Assembly: GCA_025201705.1 (NCBI GenBank)
Contig: MU616564.1
Span: 84,147 to 142,508, forward strand
Origin: Dissophora ornata
Taxonomy: Eukaryota; Mortierellomycota; Mortierellomycetes; Mortierellales; Mortierellaceae
Length of the DNA: 58,362 nt
Reading direction: 5' to 3'
Positions 32,736 through 44,369 of this stretch are shown here, one piece after another. The translations under genes were made by a program, and so were the position numbers. The notes below the pieces were generated by a model that worked only from the letters and a program-made list of their open reading frames with translations, ran no database searches and was not told the DNA's origin. Numbering within the stretch: the first letter of the stretch is position 1; each line of letters starts with the position of its first letter.

Positions 32736-33683
32736 ATGAGTCCCAGCAACGCTGAGAAGCGCAAACTCGATATCGATTCCCAGTCCGAGGCAAAACGCAT
32801 CCATTCCTCTGTTCAAGACGACATCTGCATCCCTGAATCTTCCACCAGCAGCACCGAAAACACCGCGATGCTTGGACCACTGCTCGTCAAGAAGCTGTCC
32901 GACAAAGCTCGTGTCCCCACCCGTGGAAGCAAGCATGCCGCCGGATTCGACCTCTACAGGTAAGACTGGAACCTCCCCCTCCCAAAGGTGGACGATGCTA
33001 GTTAACGAGCACTCACCGTTTTCATCGCATCTTTTTTCCTACAAGGCACGTCATGGCTTCTTACTGCAGGTCTGACTTTTTGAACATCCATTAAAACCTG
33101 TATTTCTTAGCGCCAAGGCCATGACCATCCCAGCTCATTCACAGGGTGTCGTGCCTACAGATATCAGCATTGCCGTCCCTGAGGGAACCTATGGACGTGT
33201 GGCCCCCCGGAGTGGCCTCGCCGTGAAGCACTTTATCGACGTCGGTGCGGGAGTTGTTGACTACGACTACAGGGTAAGACTTCAGGGCCATGCAATAAGA
33301 AAATAATAATGCCCAACAGCCAAACATGGAATGGATAATAACACCTATTATCTCATTGTTGCACTGTATAGGGACCCTTGGGAGTCGTCTTGTTCAACTT
33401 TGGACAGAAAGAGTTTGTAATCGAGGAGGGTGATCGCATTGCTCAGCTGGTCCTTGAAAAGATTCACATTTGCGAGGCGGTTGTCGTGGAGGTATGTTCA
33501 CAACAAGTCTACATGTTTGGTTAACTAAACCTAAAAAGCGTCTGGGATTGTCTATGACCACCGTTTCGTGCTCCCTACTGTCACTAACTTTGAGAGAAAC
33601 TGCAACTTGTGCATGATTAGGAACTGGACTCGACCGAGCGTGGATCCGGAGGATTCGGCAGCACTGGCGTCAAAGCTGTGTAG
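32736..33683 (+). CDS. DUT1: dUTP diphosphatase
   Basis: Exons 32736-32959, 33111-33273, 33372-33491 and 33621-33683 give 189 aa. The enzyme hydrolyses dUTP to dUMP and pyrophosphate, keeping uracil out of DNA and feeding dTMP synthesis. All five trimeric-dUTPase motifs are present: [30 protein letters not shown] with the general-base Asp, [12 protein letters not shown] and [11 protein letters not shown]. The first 50 residues are polar with an NLS-like [14 protein letters not shown] stretch, so nuclear import is likely. The protein starts 308 bp after lysyl-tRNA synthetase on the same strand, with its own C/T-rich leader. Confidence 0.96.
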
Positions 33684-33857
33684 ACACTAGAATAGAGAGG
33701 TAGAGAGGATATTCTGCATTCTACTTCAAGATGTAAATACTATTTTATCGACGGACGTGAAATACATAGCACACTTGTAGACTCTATTCTGCTACGGCAT
33801 ATTGCTTGTCGCTTATTTATTGCAATGTCTTGAAGACGTGACCCAGACTCCTTCCTA

Positions 33858-34835
33858 CTATGACTCTGGAGGGCGCTCAGATGGCCGTGCAGGTGGCATC
33901 TGTGGTGTAGATGGCGTAGATGGCGTTTGCGATGTAAGTGGCGTCTGCCGTGTAGGTGGCGCTGGAGTAGATCTCAGTGCCTCTGCATATGCAGGCGGTT
34001 TACCCGAGTCCAACATGAACGGCGGCGGACTGACATCTTGCTCATAAGATGGCGCCACGAACGAATTTACACTTCCCAACGGTCCCTGACTATTGTTTCC
34101 TCCGGCGGCTGCACCAAGAGGCTCTTGCTGGTATGGGTAATAAGGCGTCCTAGCCCCGGACTGTGCTTGGTACATATTCAACCGAGCGGCCAGCGTCCTT
34201 TCATTTGTAGGAACAAGATGCGTTCCAACTAAAGCCCCGGCTCGATTACGTGCCTGTGCTCGTGCCTCTGCCGAGCTTCGCCTCCGTGCTGCAATGATCG
34301 CGTGGTGTTGGCGGTTGACATAATGGCAGCGCAAAATGATCGCTATGATGCAGACTGCAACCAAACCACCGAGAATCAACTGGACCGCGAGACTTGAAAG
34401 TGGGGATTGCTTCCCTGACGTATATGTCGATGTGGTTGATGGTGTTGAAGAGGGGGACGTTGTCGAGGTGGTGGACGCGATGGCGGATAAAGGAGATGGT
34501 GAGATGAAGGACATCGTGGTGGTTGCGCCGGGGCTGAGAGAGGGTATCAGCGCACCTGACGACTGCTCCAGGTGTTCCTCCAATTGTCGTCTAACAGCGC
34601 TGAAGGAAGAGCGGTGCTTCCACGAAGTTCTGGGGAGTACTTGGCGCTGCCTCCGGCGAATAGGGAAAGTGGAGGCTAGTTCATCGTAGCCACCGGTTTC
34701 GGCGTAAAGGCTAGACTTTTCAGCCAGTTCGAGGTCATTGGAGTCGGTGTCTCGTTGGTGAACCTCGGCTGTCAGCCCGAGACCTTCGAGGCACGGAAGT
34801 TTCCCCGCTTTGCAATAAATGTTGGCCGGACTCAT
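33858..34835 (-). CDS. Single-pass membrane protein with PPxY motif
   Basis: 325 aa from the Met at 34835 (MSPANIYCKAGKLP). The frame is open further upstream to 35198, but that part looks like leader. The N-terminal half is polar and ends in a Ser/Thr/Pro-rich, probably O-glycosylated, stretch. Next is one transmembrane helix (about 147-170, LAVQLILGGLVAVCIIAIIL) followed by a basic, His/Arg-rich cytosolic side, and a Pro/Gln-rich tail with KPPAYAEAL (about 279) and many PTxQTP repeats. There is no cleavable signal, so a type III or I topology is likely. PPxY binds WW domains of Nedd4/Rsp5 ubiquitin ligases, so the protein may be an Rsp5 adaptor or client. That function is inferred. Confidence 0.7.
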   Translation of the reverse strand: MSPANIYCKAGKLPCLEGLGLTAEVHQRDTDSNDLELAEKSSLYAETGGYDELASTFPIRRRQRQVLPRTSWKHRSSFSAVRRQLEEHLEQSSGALIPSLSPGATTTMSFISPSPLSAIASTTSTTSPSSTPSTTSTYTSGKQSPLSSLAVQLILGGLVAVCIIAIILRCHYVNRQHHAIIAARRRSSAEARAQARNRAGALVGTHLVPTNERTLAARLNMYQAQSGARTPYYPYQQEPLGAAAGGNNSQGPLGSVNSFVAPSYEQDVSPPPFMLDSGKPPAYAEALRSTPAPPTRQTPLTSQTPSTPSTPQMPPARPSERPPES

Positions 34836-36141
34836 AATCGAGGGCTGGTTGGGAGTGGCTGTGTAGATGAAAGACTTTGACAACAACGGGGAAGTATATT
34901 GGAGGGTGGAAAACGGATAAGCGGCGAGAGAATCAGGTGAAAAGCAGCGTCTTTCCTTCGACACGGAGGGGCGAGTGGAGTAAAGGATCAAAAAAACAAA
35001 AAAAAAAGACCGCATGTGTGAAGTGCGTTGGCGTGCGCTGTTAATCCTAACCAACTGCTCAAAACTCACGCTATCGAGACGCAAAGCCTGGGCAGGCACT
35101 GGACATACATGGCAACAAAATGCCTCAAACAGCGTTGTTTCTGCCAGTAAGATGGTGTTCCTGAGCGCAGGCAATTGCCGCTGGTGATGTGGCGACATGT
35201 AGGTGTGTCCTTTTTGCGCGCTTGGTTAGGCTGGCATGGGCATTGTCCTTCCACGAATAGAAGAAATACCGCAAATAAAAGTCCATCCAAAACAAGAACT
35301 AGATTGTCTCCTTCATCGCCGCAGAGAAATACACCGAACGCTGCTTTTGTAGATCGTTGGGTTGCGCTGCCTACAGCAACTTGGTGCCACCAACCTTAAT
35401 CTTGGAAGTGCGCGATTTTTTTTGGCAGCAAAACAAAAAAAAATATCTCATTCATATCTTTCTGAGCAAAAAATCGCGCGTTTCTTGGGGACAAGGTTAT
35501 CGAGGATAGGGGTGAAAGAGGTCGGTGTACCTTGGCAGCACAAGGCATCAAACTCGGTATGCAACAGGTTCACCCTGCAGCACACCTTCTTTCCGACCTT
35601 TTCTTGTTTTGATTCCTGGTGGAGAGTCTCCATCATTCATGCTGGCCCTACGATGGCAAGAGCACGACGGCACGACGGGCACATTATTTAAGGCACGGGG
35701 CGAGCAGGCTGTCGGGTCCCTGGAACCCAAACCCCCACAACTACTCACACTCACATGCTTCGCAAGGCTGGAGGACACGTGTAGAGCATTGTACGTCGTC
35801 GACTCTCTCTCACCGTTCAACGTGAATACCAAGCGCACATGGAGCACTGTGCCACTCGTGCGGGTCTACTCCTTGCCATCGATCCCGGCAATAGCAGAGG
35901 TCAAGAGCCACGAAGGTTAAGCGCCAAGTAAGTAAACGCGAACGCATATCACGAAAGACGACAATCACAAATGCATTTGCCAAGGTTGTCTGCAGATCAC
36001 TCAGGAAGGTTGGCCAGTGCAAATGTTACGAACACTGAACTCTCTTGTCAGGGCCAGTTCACATTCACTCCCCCATTCGTCATTTCTGCATTCCGTTTAA
36101 TCCTCGACAACCAATCCATCCAACGACAACACAGCTGCACA
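34836..36141. other. Divergent intergenic region
   Basis: Between the minus-strand membrane protein and the plus-strand 178-aa gene. Several frames are open for 60-130 codons (for example 35525-35920) but none has a recognisable feature or splice context. An (CG/CT)-rich patch with GCGCGCGCGC lies just downstream, at about 36230-36241 inside the first intron. Confidence 0.5.
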
Positions 36142-37272
36142 ATGACATTCACCTGCGGATGCAACTCGACAGAGCAACCAAAGGAGCCACAGTTTAAAAA
36201 GTCAAAATACTTTGTAAGACCCTCTTCGCGTGCGCGCGCGCGCTCTCTCTCTCCCTCTCCCAGCACGTCCTCCCCACCGCTGTCTTCTCAATACGCGTGC
36301 ATCTTCTCTCTGACAAGAAGACGCGGGTTTGCAAGTTCAGGCATTGTCTTCATTTATCGATACCGTCTAACTAAACCTCGTATTGTAGGAGGATGTCGCT
36401 GCTAGTTTTGCCATAAATACGAAATATCAGGCAAGTGTGGCAGCCTCGATGGCATAGACACAGTGTTCATTTGATTTTGTAAAGGATGGTTTTGCTAATG
36501 GACAGAAAATCGACTTTGATACCCATAGACACTCTATGCACAGTAAGATAGTCGTGTGATCACGTTCATGTGGAGATAGCGATCTTGTTATCGGTTTATC
36601 AGTAGGACTAGGAGACACCCTGAATTCTGCACTAACGCGCGCTCCCTTCTGTCCTATGCACTCGCTAGCTATTCGTGGTTAGTTGAAGCTCGAAGAGACA
36701 TTCCTAAGAATGCTGTCATCGAAGCTGAGCTCCATAACCCAGCAGACTTTGCTAAACCAATCAAGGTCCCTGCAATTGAGTTGCAGGCACAGGATGGTGA
36801 ATCGCCATGGTAACGCCGACTTATGTTGTCGACAGTCAACATTTATCCAGTGCTGACGTTTGGAGTGATTAATCTCGAGATTTGTTTGCCTCTCAATAGG
36901 TCCAACCGTCGGTTTTACGTCCTCTCTCCTCGGCTTGAGACGCTCACCTGTGGGTTGCACCCCGTCAAACTGACCATTTACAAGGACGAGGTAAGAAAAA
37001 AAAATTGCCTACTTTCAGTTGCATGAAAGAGAGCGGTCTTGCGCAAAACTTAATTATCCTGTGGTCTTGTGCGACCAATCCTTCGTCCAAAAACAAGCTA
37101 ATCCGCAACTCTGCTGCTGTTCTAGTCAAAGAAGTCTGTGCTTGGGACTCACGAAAACGCTATTCTCTCGCGGATCAACACTCGGTATTGCATGAAAGAC
37201 GAGTTTATGGAAAAGATGAAGGAGGCTGCCAAGAACACAGAATGGAAATCCGTCAACGGAACAGGATCATAA
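36142..37272 (+). CDS. Unknown 178-residue protein, six exons
   Basis: Exons 36142-36213, 36389-36430, 36485-36542, 36683-36809, 36900-36990 and 37126-37272 total 537 nt (178 aa). The second intron (36431-36484) uses a GC donor, GCAAGT. The product starts MTFTCGCNSTEQ, then KYFEDVAASFAINTKYQDGF, EARRDIPKNAVIEAELHNPA, NRRFYVLSPRLETLTCGLHP, VKLTIYKDESKKSVLGTHEN and a Lys-rich C terminus. It reads like a small all-beta or mixed fold with strands. There is no signal peptide and no catalytic signature. The function is unknown. The exon set is supported by phase closure, clean protein-like composition and the lack of any other joint frame. Exon 3 was chosen because it makes the phases meet. Confidence 0.7.
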
Positions 37273-37600
37273 TAACAGCCCCTCCAGATGTGGATATTTT
37301 GTGCCGCCGCCTTATTGCTAGCTATTCTTCCCACCCTTAGGGCCCTGTATGCCCTCCAGAAAGGTTGTGAGAATCAAAACGCTGATTCCTAAGCATGCTT
37401 GTGCGCTCGACCAAGGTTGTCCTAACCTCTCACTTTGCGACATGAAACCTCAGTAAATAAAATGACGAAGGATTCCCTCGCAATGGTGGCGGTGTGAATG
37501 ATAAAACGCAAAAGCGGGCAAGAGCCGTAAAACAGGCCACAAGGAAATATGCGTTCATCGCTTATTTAGTGAGGATGTTATCGCTAGGAATCGGGGTCCC
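37273..37600. other. Convergent 3' spacer
   Basis: 328 bp between the tail of the 178-aa gene and the 3' end of the snapin-like gene. Nothing is recognised. Confidence 0.6.
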
Positions 37601-38289
37601 TCAATGGCGCTTCTCAATTTGAAGGTGCATTTTATCCACACGATCCTGAACAGCCTTGAGAGTCGAGTTCGCGGACATAATCTGTCGCCTCGCCTTCACC
37701 AACTTTTGAACCGCAGGCTCGACCTCGGGAGGCGCTACTGAGGATTCCATAAAAAGCTGAAGCTCTAAAGAGATTGGATATAGTAAGAATGTAACAACGT
37801 TACATCGTCGTTCTTGCCATTGACCAGCTCCCATGCTGTAACTTTCACAAGTAGACAAGAATCTCAGAACATACCAGCCATGAGGCGCTCTATCTCTTTC
37901 TCAAGCTCAGACTGACTCTTCCGGACACTGACGATATTAAAGTCCATTTCCTGGACGATGGGACCTAGTAGTGACATGATCCCATCTGCTAGCCTGGCGG
38001 TGTTGTCTTTTTGCTGCTGATGCAGTTGCTGTGAGTGCTGGTGATGTAAATGCTGAGATTGATGCTGCTGTGAACCTTGTTCCGTGTTTCCTTGACTGGA
38101 ACGGTCTGGCTGGGTATCTTCCATGGTCTGCGATATTGACGTCCCTGCTCCTGTGCGCGGGCTGCTCGATTGCTGGGTGTCAATGGCTTCTGCCACCGCA
38201 TCCGAGATGGACTCATCTGCGTGTTGTGGGTCCGGCGTGACGATGACAGGCTGCGGGTACGCGCTATAGTCCTTCTTGAAGAATGACAT
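37601..38289 (-). CDS. Snapin-like BLOC-1 subunit
   Basis: Two minus-strand exons, 38289-37875 and 37764-37601, give 192 aa. The N-terminal 90 residues are polar and end in a Gln/His-rich tract. The C-terminal half is a coiled coil of the Snapin/Pallidin type: ARLADGIMSLLGPIVQEMDF, VRKSQSELEKEIERLMAELQ and VQKLVKARRQIMSANSTLKA, which match the helical register of animal snapin (its KKLLNARRRV region). Snapin is a subunit of BLOC-1 and BORC, which control endosome and lysosome traffic. An alternative start at 38361 adds 24 residues. The gene is head to head with the 1,248-residue orphan 238 bp away, so they probably share a promoter. Confidence 0.75.
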
Positions 38290-38527
38290 TCTATTGCATG
38301 AGTGTCGAGGGGTGGTGCATTCAAGGTCTGTTGAGGAATCGACGTGAAGAGCTCGAGCCATGCCTCCTTCCGCTCACGTGAGCGATTGCATCGATCCGAT
38401 CTGCGACCGATCAACTGCTGTCCTCACTTTTTTATTACACTTTCTGCGCTCTTCGTCAAAACAACAAGAGTCCGCCATACACAAGAACAAGGAAGAGTAT
38501 TAAAAGCGGACATAAAGCACATATATC
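38290..38527. promoter_or_regulatory. Bidirectional promoter between snapin-like gene and 1,248-residue orphan
   Basis: Only 238 bp separate the two divergent ATGs. TCACGTGAG, a palindromic E-box-like CACGTG, is at about 38374-38382. No TATA box is seen. Confidence 0.5.
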
Positions 38528-41500
38528 ATGGCGGATATGGACGGCCAGGAAGAGAGAGGCGTCGAGTATGAGGGTAAAGTACTCGATATCCATTCCATTT
38601 TCGGCATCGAGATCTGCTTGTGTAGTTGGACTCCCGCTAACCCTCGTAAGCGATAGACATGATAACACAACCGGAATGCACTGCAGAGCGCGTCCTCTGC
38701 TATAGGGATATGGGACTCGCTCATTTGTTCCCAGGTACACGTTTAGTCCTTTGTCCGTTAGAACACATCGATCGCAGACGACAGTTTCTCATCCAAGAAT
38801 CCGTCGGTGCTTGGCTCTCCTAGAACTAGACCTCACTTTGGACCCCCCGCAGGACTGGATCGACTCTCCACCCCTCGCATACACCAATCGCGATCCGGTC
38901 CAACCCGAAGAGGCGCCTCTGAACAACATTCCCGAGACTTCATTGCCAAAAGACATGCCGCGAGACTTACTCGAACGTTGGCTTGAACACTCTCTCGCAT
39001 TTTCTTTGGGAAATAGCTCATGCACAACTTGGAAGTGTGGTGACTTGGAGCTCCCCGTCTGTGTCATATCGCCTTTGGTGGCCGCATTAGTCACTGCCAA
39101 CGCGATGAATCAGGTTTACAAGCTGTGCAGTCAACTTCCGAGCCAAATACTTCCCTGTGAGCATGAATTCGCACTCCCATCCTACTTGGTGATATTCCCT
39201 CGAGGATCAGTGCAATCTGCGATACGCGTCTTGGTTTCATGGCCAGATAAGCTATCCACTGTTGGGGGCAATTGTGGTCCTCTCGGAATATCCGATCGGA
39301 TCACGCACAATCCAAGCCTTCTGCTGCGAACCGAATCTGCGCCCACATGCATCAGGACACATCTTGAAAACACCATACAACTTATCCACATGGGTCTAAC
39401 AGGTCACCCACAGTCGCAAGGACAACAGCAGGACGCTATTCGGTCAGTTGAGCAGCAGCTCGCCCAGGCGAAGGAAGAGGTGCGCGATCGCTCTTATACC
39501 TCGAATATCGTATGTCAATCTTTGCGTGAAGAGCAAGAATCGGATCGACGACATTCGTCGCAGATGATGTTCTATCACAGTATCGGTAGAGGTGACCTAG
39601 GACAAAGCTTGGAGCAAAATGTGGACGACCAAAACAGACTGAAGGCTGTACGTTCGAAAGAACGCCGGAGACAAGATAAGCTGTCTGCAGCGGCACGGAA
39701 TAGAGTCATGCAGCTCGAAAAATCATTGGCATACTTGAAGGCAAACTGCGATCCTTGGCAATCAACCTTTTCTACGCCAATCTGGAGCCCGAAACATGAA
39801 GCAAATACCACCTTCAACCCACCGGTGACTCCTCCAGCCCAACCTGTTACCAACCAATGTCCTTTATTGAATCAGTCCCTTTCAGTCAGTTACGAGCAGC
39901 TCTGGCACGAGCGTTCTGGATTTGAGTGCATCAAGTCGCTGCTTTGGTCAAACTTATCTAGACCAAACGGCGCCTCGTCGGACAACGTCGCACTGTTTTT
40001 AGACAACGGGCACCGACAAACGGCTGAGCCATGGGAACAATTTCGGCCCTCGCTTCTCACGGCTCGTTTTGAACGCTGGCTGATGCTTCAAGATAGGCAA
40101 CGATTGCAACGGTGTGCGTGTGCGAATATGGAACAACGGACGGACTCTGAAGACCTTCTGTTCCTTGATGCTGAGAGTGATATTCTACGTGCAAACAACT
40201 TGGACACGGACACTTATATGAATCTGTGCTTCAAGCATCAACCACGTTTGTCCGAAACAGCCACCCGTGATATCATGGCTTCGAACAAAAGTACGCGTTC
40301 GTTCAGCAGTATTCTCGAAGTGATTTTCGTCTGAACGGTTATAACTCCATCAGGACTGACAGATTGTTGTCTTGTAGAATCCATGGAGACTTCGCCAGGA
40401 GGGTCTCCCAAAATCGGAGCTACAAGAGGCTCCAACAGCAGTACTTGTGTCGCTAGTCCAGAATTTGGCCCTGTGGGGAATGTCAACCGTGGCTTCGACC
40501 CCTTACACGAGTATTGCACATTGGACGACTCCCAGGGACATGAGACAGCGTGTGAAACAAGCACTGAACCCGCAATGGAGTTACCAAACATACTAGCCTG
40601 GTCTGCTGTGAACCCAGACGCAGTAATCCTTGGCAAAGACAAAGATTTCCGTGGGTCGCCATCTGTCGATTTTGATTTTGTTATGGAGGAGCCGTTACCA
40701 GTACCAATACCACTTAGTGGAATCGCCGACAACTCTGCTCTGAATGGCGCCTTCAAGGAGGTGTGGCCAAAACTCGACGAACCACAGAGGCATCATCTCA
40801 TGCGCACGATAGCCAGGTTACTACGTGCCACCTGGGATAATTTTGACTTATTGGATAGGAAGAGCTGTAAGGGACATTTTTTCGGTGGCAGCATGAGAGA
40901 GCATTCAAGCGGTATTACTCTGGCACCCGAGTTGGAACAGGAGCAGGAGCTGAGGTCGGAGGAGGAGCAGAAGCAGGAACAAGAATTGAAAAAAGAACTA
41001 GAGCGGATTCATGAATGCACAAAACTCCACCTACCAGACGCCTCGGAGGTCCTTTCAAGGATGACAGTGCCTTCCTTGGACACCAAGGATCACTCGAATC
41101 CGTGTCGAAGAACAGCAATGGATCATCTTTGCATCCTTGAAGACGAGTTTTTAAATCGGTCTTTCCTAGATGCTTTTAATGAAGCGACGAAGCCTTTGCC
41201 ACGAGAAGGTATTCACACTACCCAGTCTGAAATCAATCATGGCAGGGACACTTGGAACTCAAAAATGGACCTCGTTGCCAATGACAGTCTTGACCAATAT
41301 GCTCCCTTCGAGGAATCCATCCACGACAATAGAGCCACGGCTCTTCCCCACCCACGGCACTGGGGACTTTTGGATGAGACGTGCCAATTAACAACTACAA
41401 CAAAGGCGAGGGCGCAGGAGAGCATTGTCGCCCAAGAAAAGGCTTATATTCTGCCCCTCTACTTCAACAGCCGACAAGAATGTTCGCGAATGCGTCGCTT

Positions 41501-42530
41501 TGACTTTTCCTTGGACGACTTGCTTATACAAGTCGCGGCCAGCAAAGATTCTGATGCAAACCCGAACCCCAGGATTGTGGGCGTCTCAAGATGGAAAACC
41601 GTTTGTCCCGTAAAGACTACGGTCGGTCAAACAGTGGACTCTGTGCCGCGTAGCTGTAATAAGTTTCAGGCGGCAGCTCAGCTGTCAACATATCCACTTG
41701 TCCATTTGTTTAGTTTACCTGACGTCTTTTGTCCAGCGGAATTTGGCGGCCAGGATGTTGCAGCTCGAGACACAGGCATTGCGATGGACACATTAGCTTA
41801 TGGCATGGCACGCCTTTTGGTCTCACATAGCCCTCCTGCAGCAGAGTTCATGACCCTGTCTCTTGCCGAAAAGGAGCTCGTGTTATACCATCGCTGGATG
41901 GCGGCTTGGCATGAGCGGTCCCCCAGCGCTCCTAAGTCCACTCGGAAGAGATTTGAGATAATCAATACGTTGAATCGACACAGGTCGGAGGAGAAACGAC
42001 GCAGATCTCAGCGTGGTTGTGGAGCAGACGCAGGCGTCAGAGTATCTAATCCGATTGCGCCCAAGATTTTACGCCCTAGTTTTCAAGAGCATCAGCCGGT
42101 GAATGATGAACCTTCAGTGTCGATGGCGCCTACTCAATGTCCGCGGTGTGCAGACGAGTCGAACGAGAAGCAGATGATGGCACAGGATCTAGCGCATTTT
42201 GAGGAAGCATGCCGTTTCATGGACAAGATCTCGGATGGTGTTTGCAGCAGGCAAAGCCAGTTAAGCAGAGCTGCTAGTGTTTTGGATGAGATACTGGGAC
42301 TGAGCAGCAAGGAGCTACAGATGGCGCAAGCACTACAGCTGGGAGTTTCAAATGCAGCAGATGCAACGGAAGGAGCAACTGTCCCTGTGGACGAACAGTG
42401 GCGTCTGTCTGAGGAGGAGTGCGCGGTTGTGAGGAAAGAGCTCTTTGGAGAAGATCTGAGTTTCCAGCATAACACAGCCCTGGACAGAGCAGACGTGTTT
42501 GTCGATGCCACAGCCCACACGGACAGATAG
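38528..42530 (+). CDS. 1,248-residue orphan protein
   Basis: Exons 38528-38565, 38735-40290 and 40378-42530 give 1,249 codons including the stop, with phases agreeing at both joins. The first exon supplies MADMDGQEERGVE, so the start is supported by the splice rather than by a long frame. The protein has a folded-looking N-terminal third (PRDLLERWLEHSLAFSLGN, CGDLELPVCVISPLVAALVT), a coiled-coil region about residues 235-360 (VEQQLAQAKEEVRDRSYTS), and a Glu-rich stretch near 730. A central block (GMARLLVSHSPPAAEFMTLS) precedes a C-terminal helical region (LSEEECAVVRKELFGEDLSF). No domain, signal peptide or membrane segment is recognised. A nuclear or scaffold role is possible but is a guess. 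Confidence 0.7.
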
Positions 42531-43650
42531 ACCAATCCGCAGCTGAAACAGAGAGAAAAAGCCCACTAAAGTGGACACCCTGTCGTTCCATGATTCTCTG
42601 GGAATAGCGATGGACAGACAGGAGGGGAGGACGTGCGCTGGAGTCTTCAGATGTAGTGGCTTGTGTGTACAGGGCAGCGCAGTCAAATCTGATGGCAGCC
42701 TGGTGTTCTTGGCTTTGGTTCTCGATGTTTCAACGATCGGGCTGTGCTTTAATCAAACATTTAAGGTTTACAAGACTTCGTTTTGGGAACACGAAAAGGG
42801 TGGAAAAGATGAATCCACCGTGGTGAGTTTTTAGCAGTGGTTTATTGTACTTGATCGAGCAGCATTGTTGCTACGGTCTGCCGAGGACAAACCTATGTTG
42901 CATGTATTATTGTTTTTTATTCACCTCCCACCGCTATGATTCCTACACATCTGGGACTGTAATCCGGTGCGCAAGGAGGCTTTCTCTGACCGTGATTTCT
43001 TTGGCATCAGCAATAGTTGCAGATCGCCGCCTTCTTTTACCAGAGAAGGCAAAGGAAAGGGGCGGGTGGATAAGAAATATACACCGCAGAAAATGAAAGG
43101 CAATAGCCGGCAGGGGAAAGTTGAAATATGAATCATTGGGAGCGTAATGGAGAGCACAAACTAGGGTGTCCTGAAGAGCAGGGCTAGACTCGATTGACGA
43201 GGTATTGGCTCCCTTGGGTTCTTCCTCGGCACATGAATAGACTCAGCATGCTCGCAGTGGACTTGCTCTCCTTTCCATAGTCACTCTCGAGAACGGACAA
43301 AGGCGCGATAGGTTGTTTCGGACATCTTTAGGAAGTACGTGGTCTCGGCTGTCGGATAGGTATGGCTGTGGCAGTCCAAGAGTCTGTTCTTGCTCGCTTC
43401 TCATCGTTGGCACTGACATGCAGCACTCTGTAAAAGCTGTATAGCATAGACTACATATTGTATAGACATAATGCATCATTGCTCTCAACCTCCTGACTCA
43501 TGTGCGCAACCATTTTCAACCTTTCCTTCCGACCAAGAAGAGGAAATCTCGGACCCGCTATCCGCCACAGCCCTGGGCGCAACTTCAGGCGCCGCAGTCG
43601 CCTCTATCAGGGCGTTTCGGTTCAGCATGGAGTCTCCTCGAGAAGGCGCT
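42531..43650. other. Spacer after the orphan gene
   Basis: AT-rich and featureless apart from scattered short frames. A fragment at about 43634-43490 on the minus strand (NRNALIEATAAPEVAPRAV) may belong to the small minus-strand gene upstream. Confidence 0.45.
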
Positions 43651-43839
43651 CTAGCAAGGAAACAACTCGGGAAAGCATGCTCTTGGGCTGTTTAGCTCTC
43701 TCTTGTTGTCTAGACCGTCGATCGCGGCGGTGGAGTCTTGTCTTAAGGTGATGACGGTTTCTGCTGAGGAAATCTTGTCCGAGAATGCCTTCAAGGCTGT
43801 TTCTCCCTCGACAAGGTTGAAGGGTAAGTTGTTGGTCAT
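43651..43839 (-). CDS. Small hypothetical protein, possibly the first exon of a broken gene
   Basis: A 62-codon minus-strand frame with good start context (CACCATGACC) reads MTNNLPFNLVEGETALKAFS and continues into a helical KISSAETVITLRQDSTAAID with GLDNKREL. It ends in TGCTAG, after which the neighbouring frame continues with a plausible peptide (LNRNALIEATAAPEVAPRAV). The helical pattern recalls prefoldin-like or PDRG1-type small proteins, but the resemblance is weak and the link to the second block needs either an unusual intron or a frameshift. It is divergent from the phosphatidylserine decarboxylase gene. Confidence 0.4.
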   Translation of the reverse strand: MTNNLPFNLVEGETALKAFSDKISSAETVITLRQDSTAAIDGLDNKRELNSPRACFPELFPC

Positions 43840-44369
43840 GGTGGGAGGTTACCCGTCAGTGTGGTAAGTGGGCGAATGCATATGCGAGGAGTGTGATGTC
43901 AAAAGGAAGGAAATGATGGATGCTAGCTTCTTGTCGTTTGCCACTGTGCGTGGTAGCAGATGAGGGTTTTTTAAGGCGTGCCTCGAGATGGGTCTTGTTC
44001 CTCATCCTTCTCTTTTGAGGTAGCCCTCCTCTTGGATAGTAATGGGTCGCTTGCTACAGACAACGGACGAAAGACGCGTTGGATTTGGCACATCATGTCA
44101 CATGACGCATTCTCCCATGGGGATCTCTGCGCAGAAGAGGGCTCTCAAAGGAATAAGAAAACGCCGACACCGCCCACTTCGTCAGCCGTAAACTGTATTC
44201 TCCTCGTCGCAATCGATCCTTTTGCCCCTCTTCACTCTTCTCATTCACAGCTCCCCGTTCATTCTCATTCTTCGTTCAATCCCCTCCCCTCCCCCGTCTA
44301 CATTTCCCAACGCTCCGCAAGGGCCACCCACAGACAAAGCTCACGGTAATACTCGCTCCTCGCCGCCAG
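43840..44369. promoter_or_regulatory. Divergent promoter and leader of phosphatidylserine decarboxylase
   Basis: Between the small minus-strand frame and the decarboxylase. A C/T-rich leader runs from about 44210 to 44320. No clear TATA element. Confidence 0.5.

Noticed and set aside
34836..35198. Longer N terminus of the PPxY membrane protein
   Set aside because: The upstream 121 codons are Arg/Cys-rich without conservation signs and include no signal peptide. The Met at 34835 has a better context and gives a plausible start.
38751..40334. Two separate genes at 38751-40334 and 40383-42530
   Set aside because: A GT-AG intron at 40291-40377 joins them in phase, and the first begins with a TTG that is better explained by the upstream exon at 38528.
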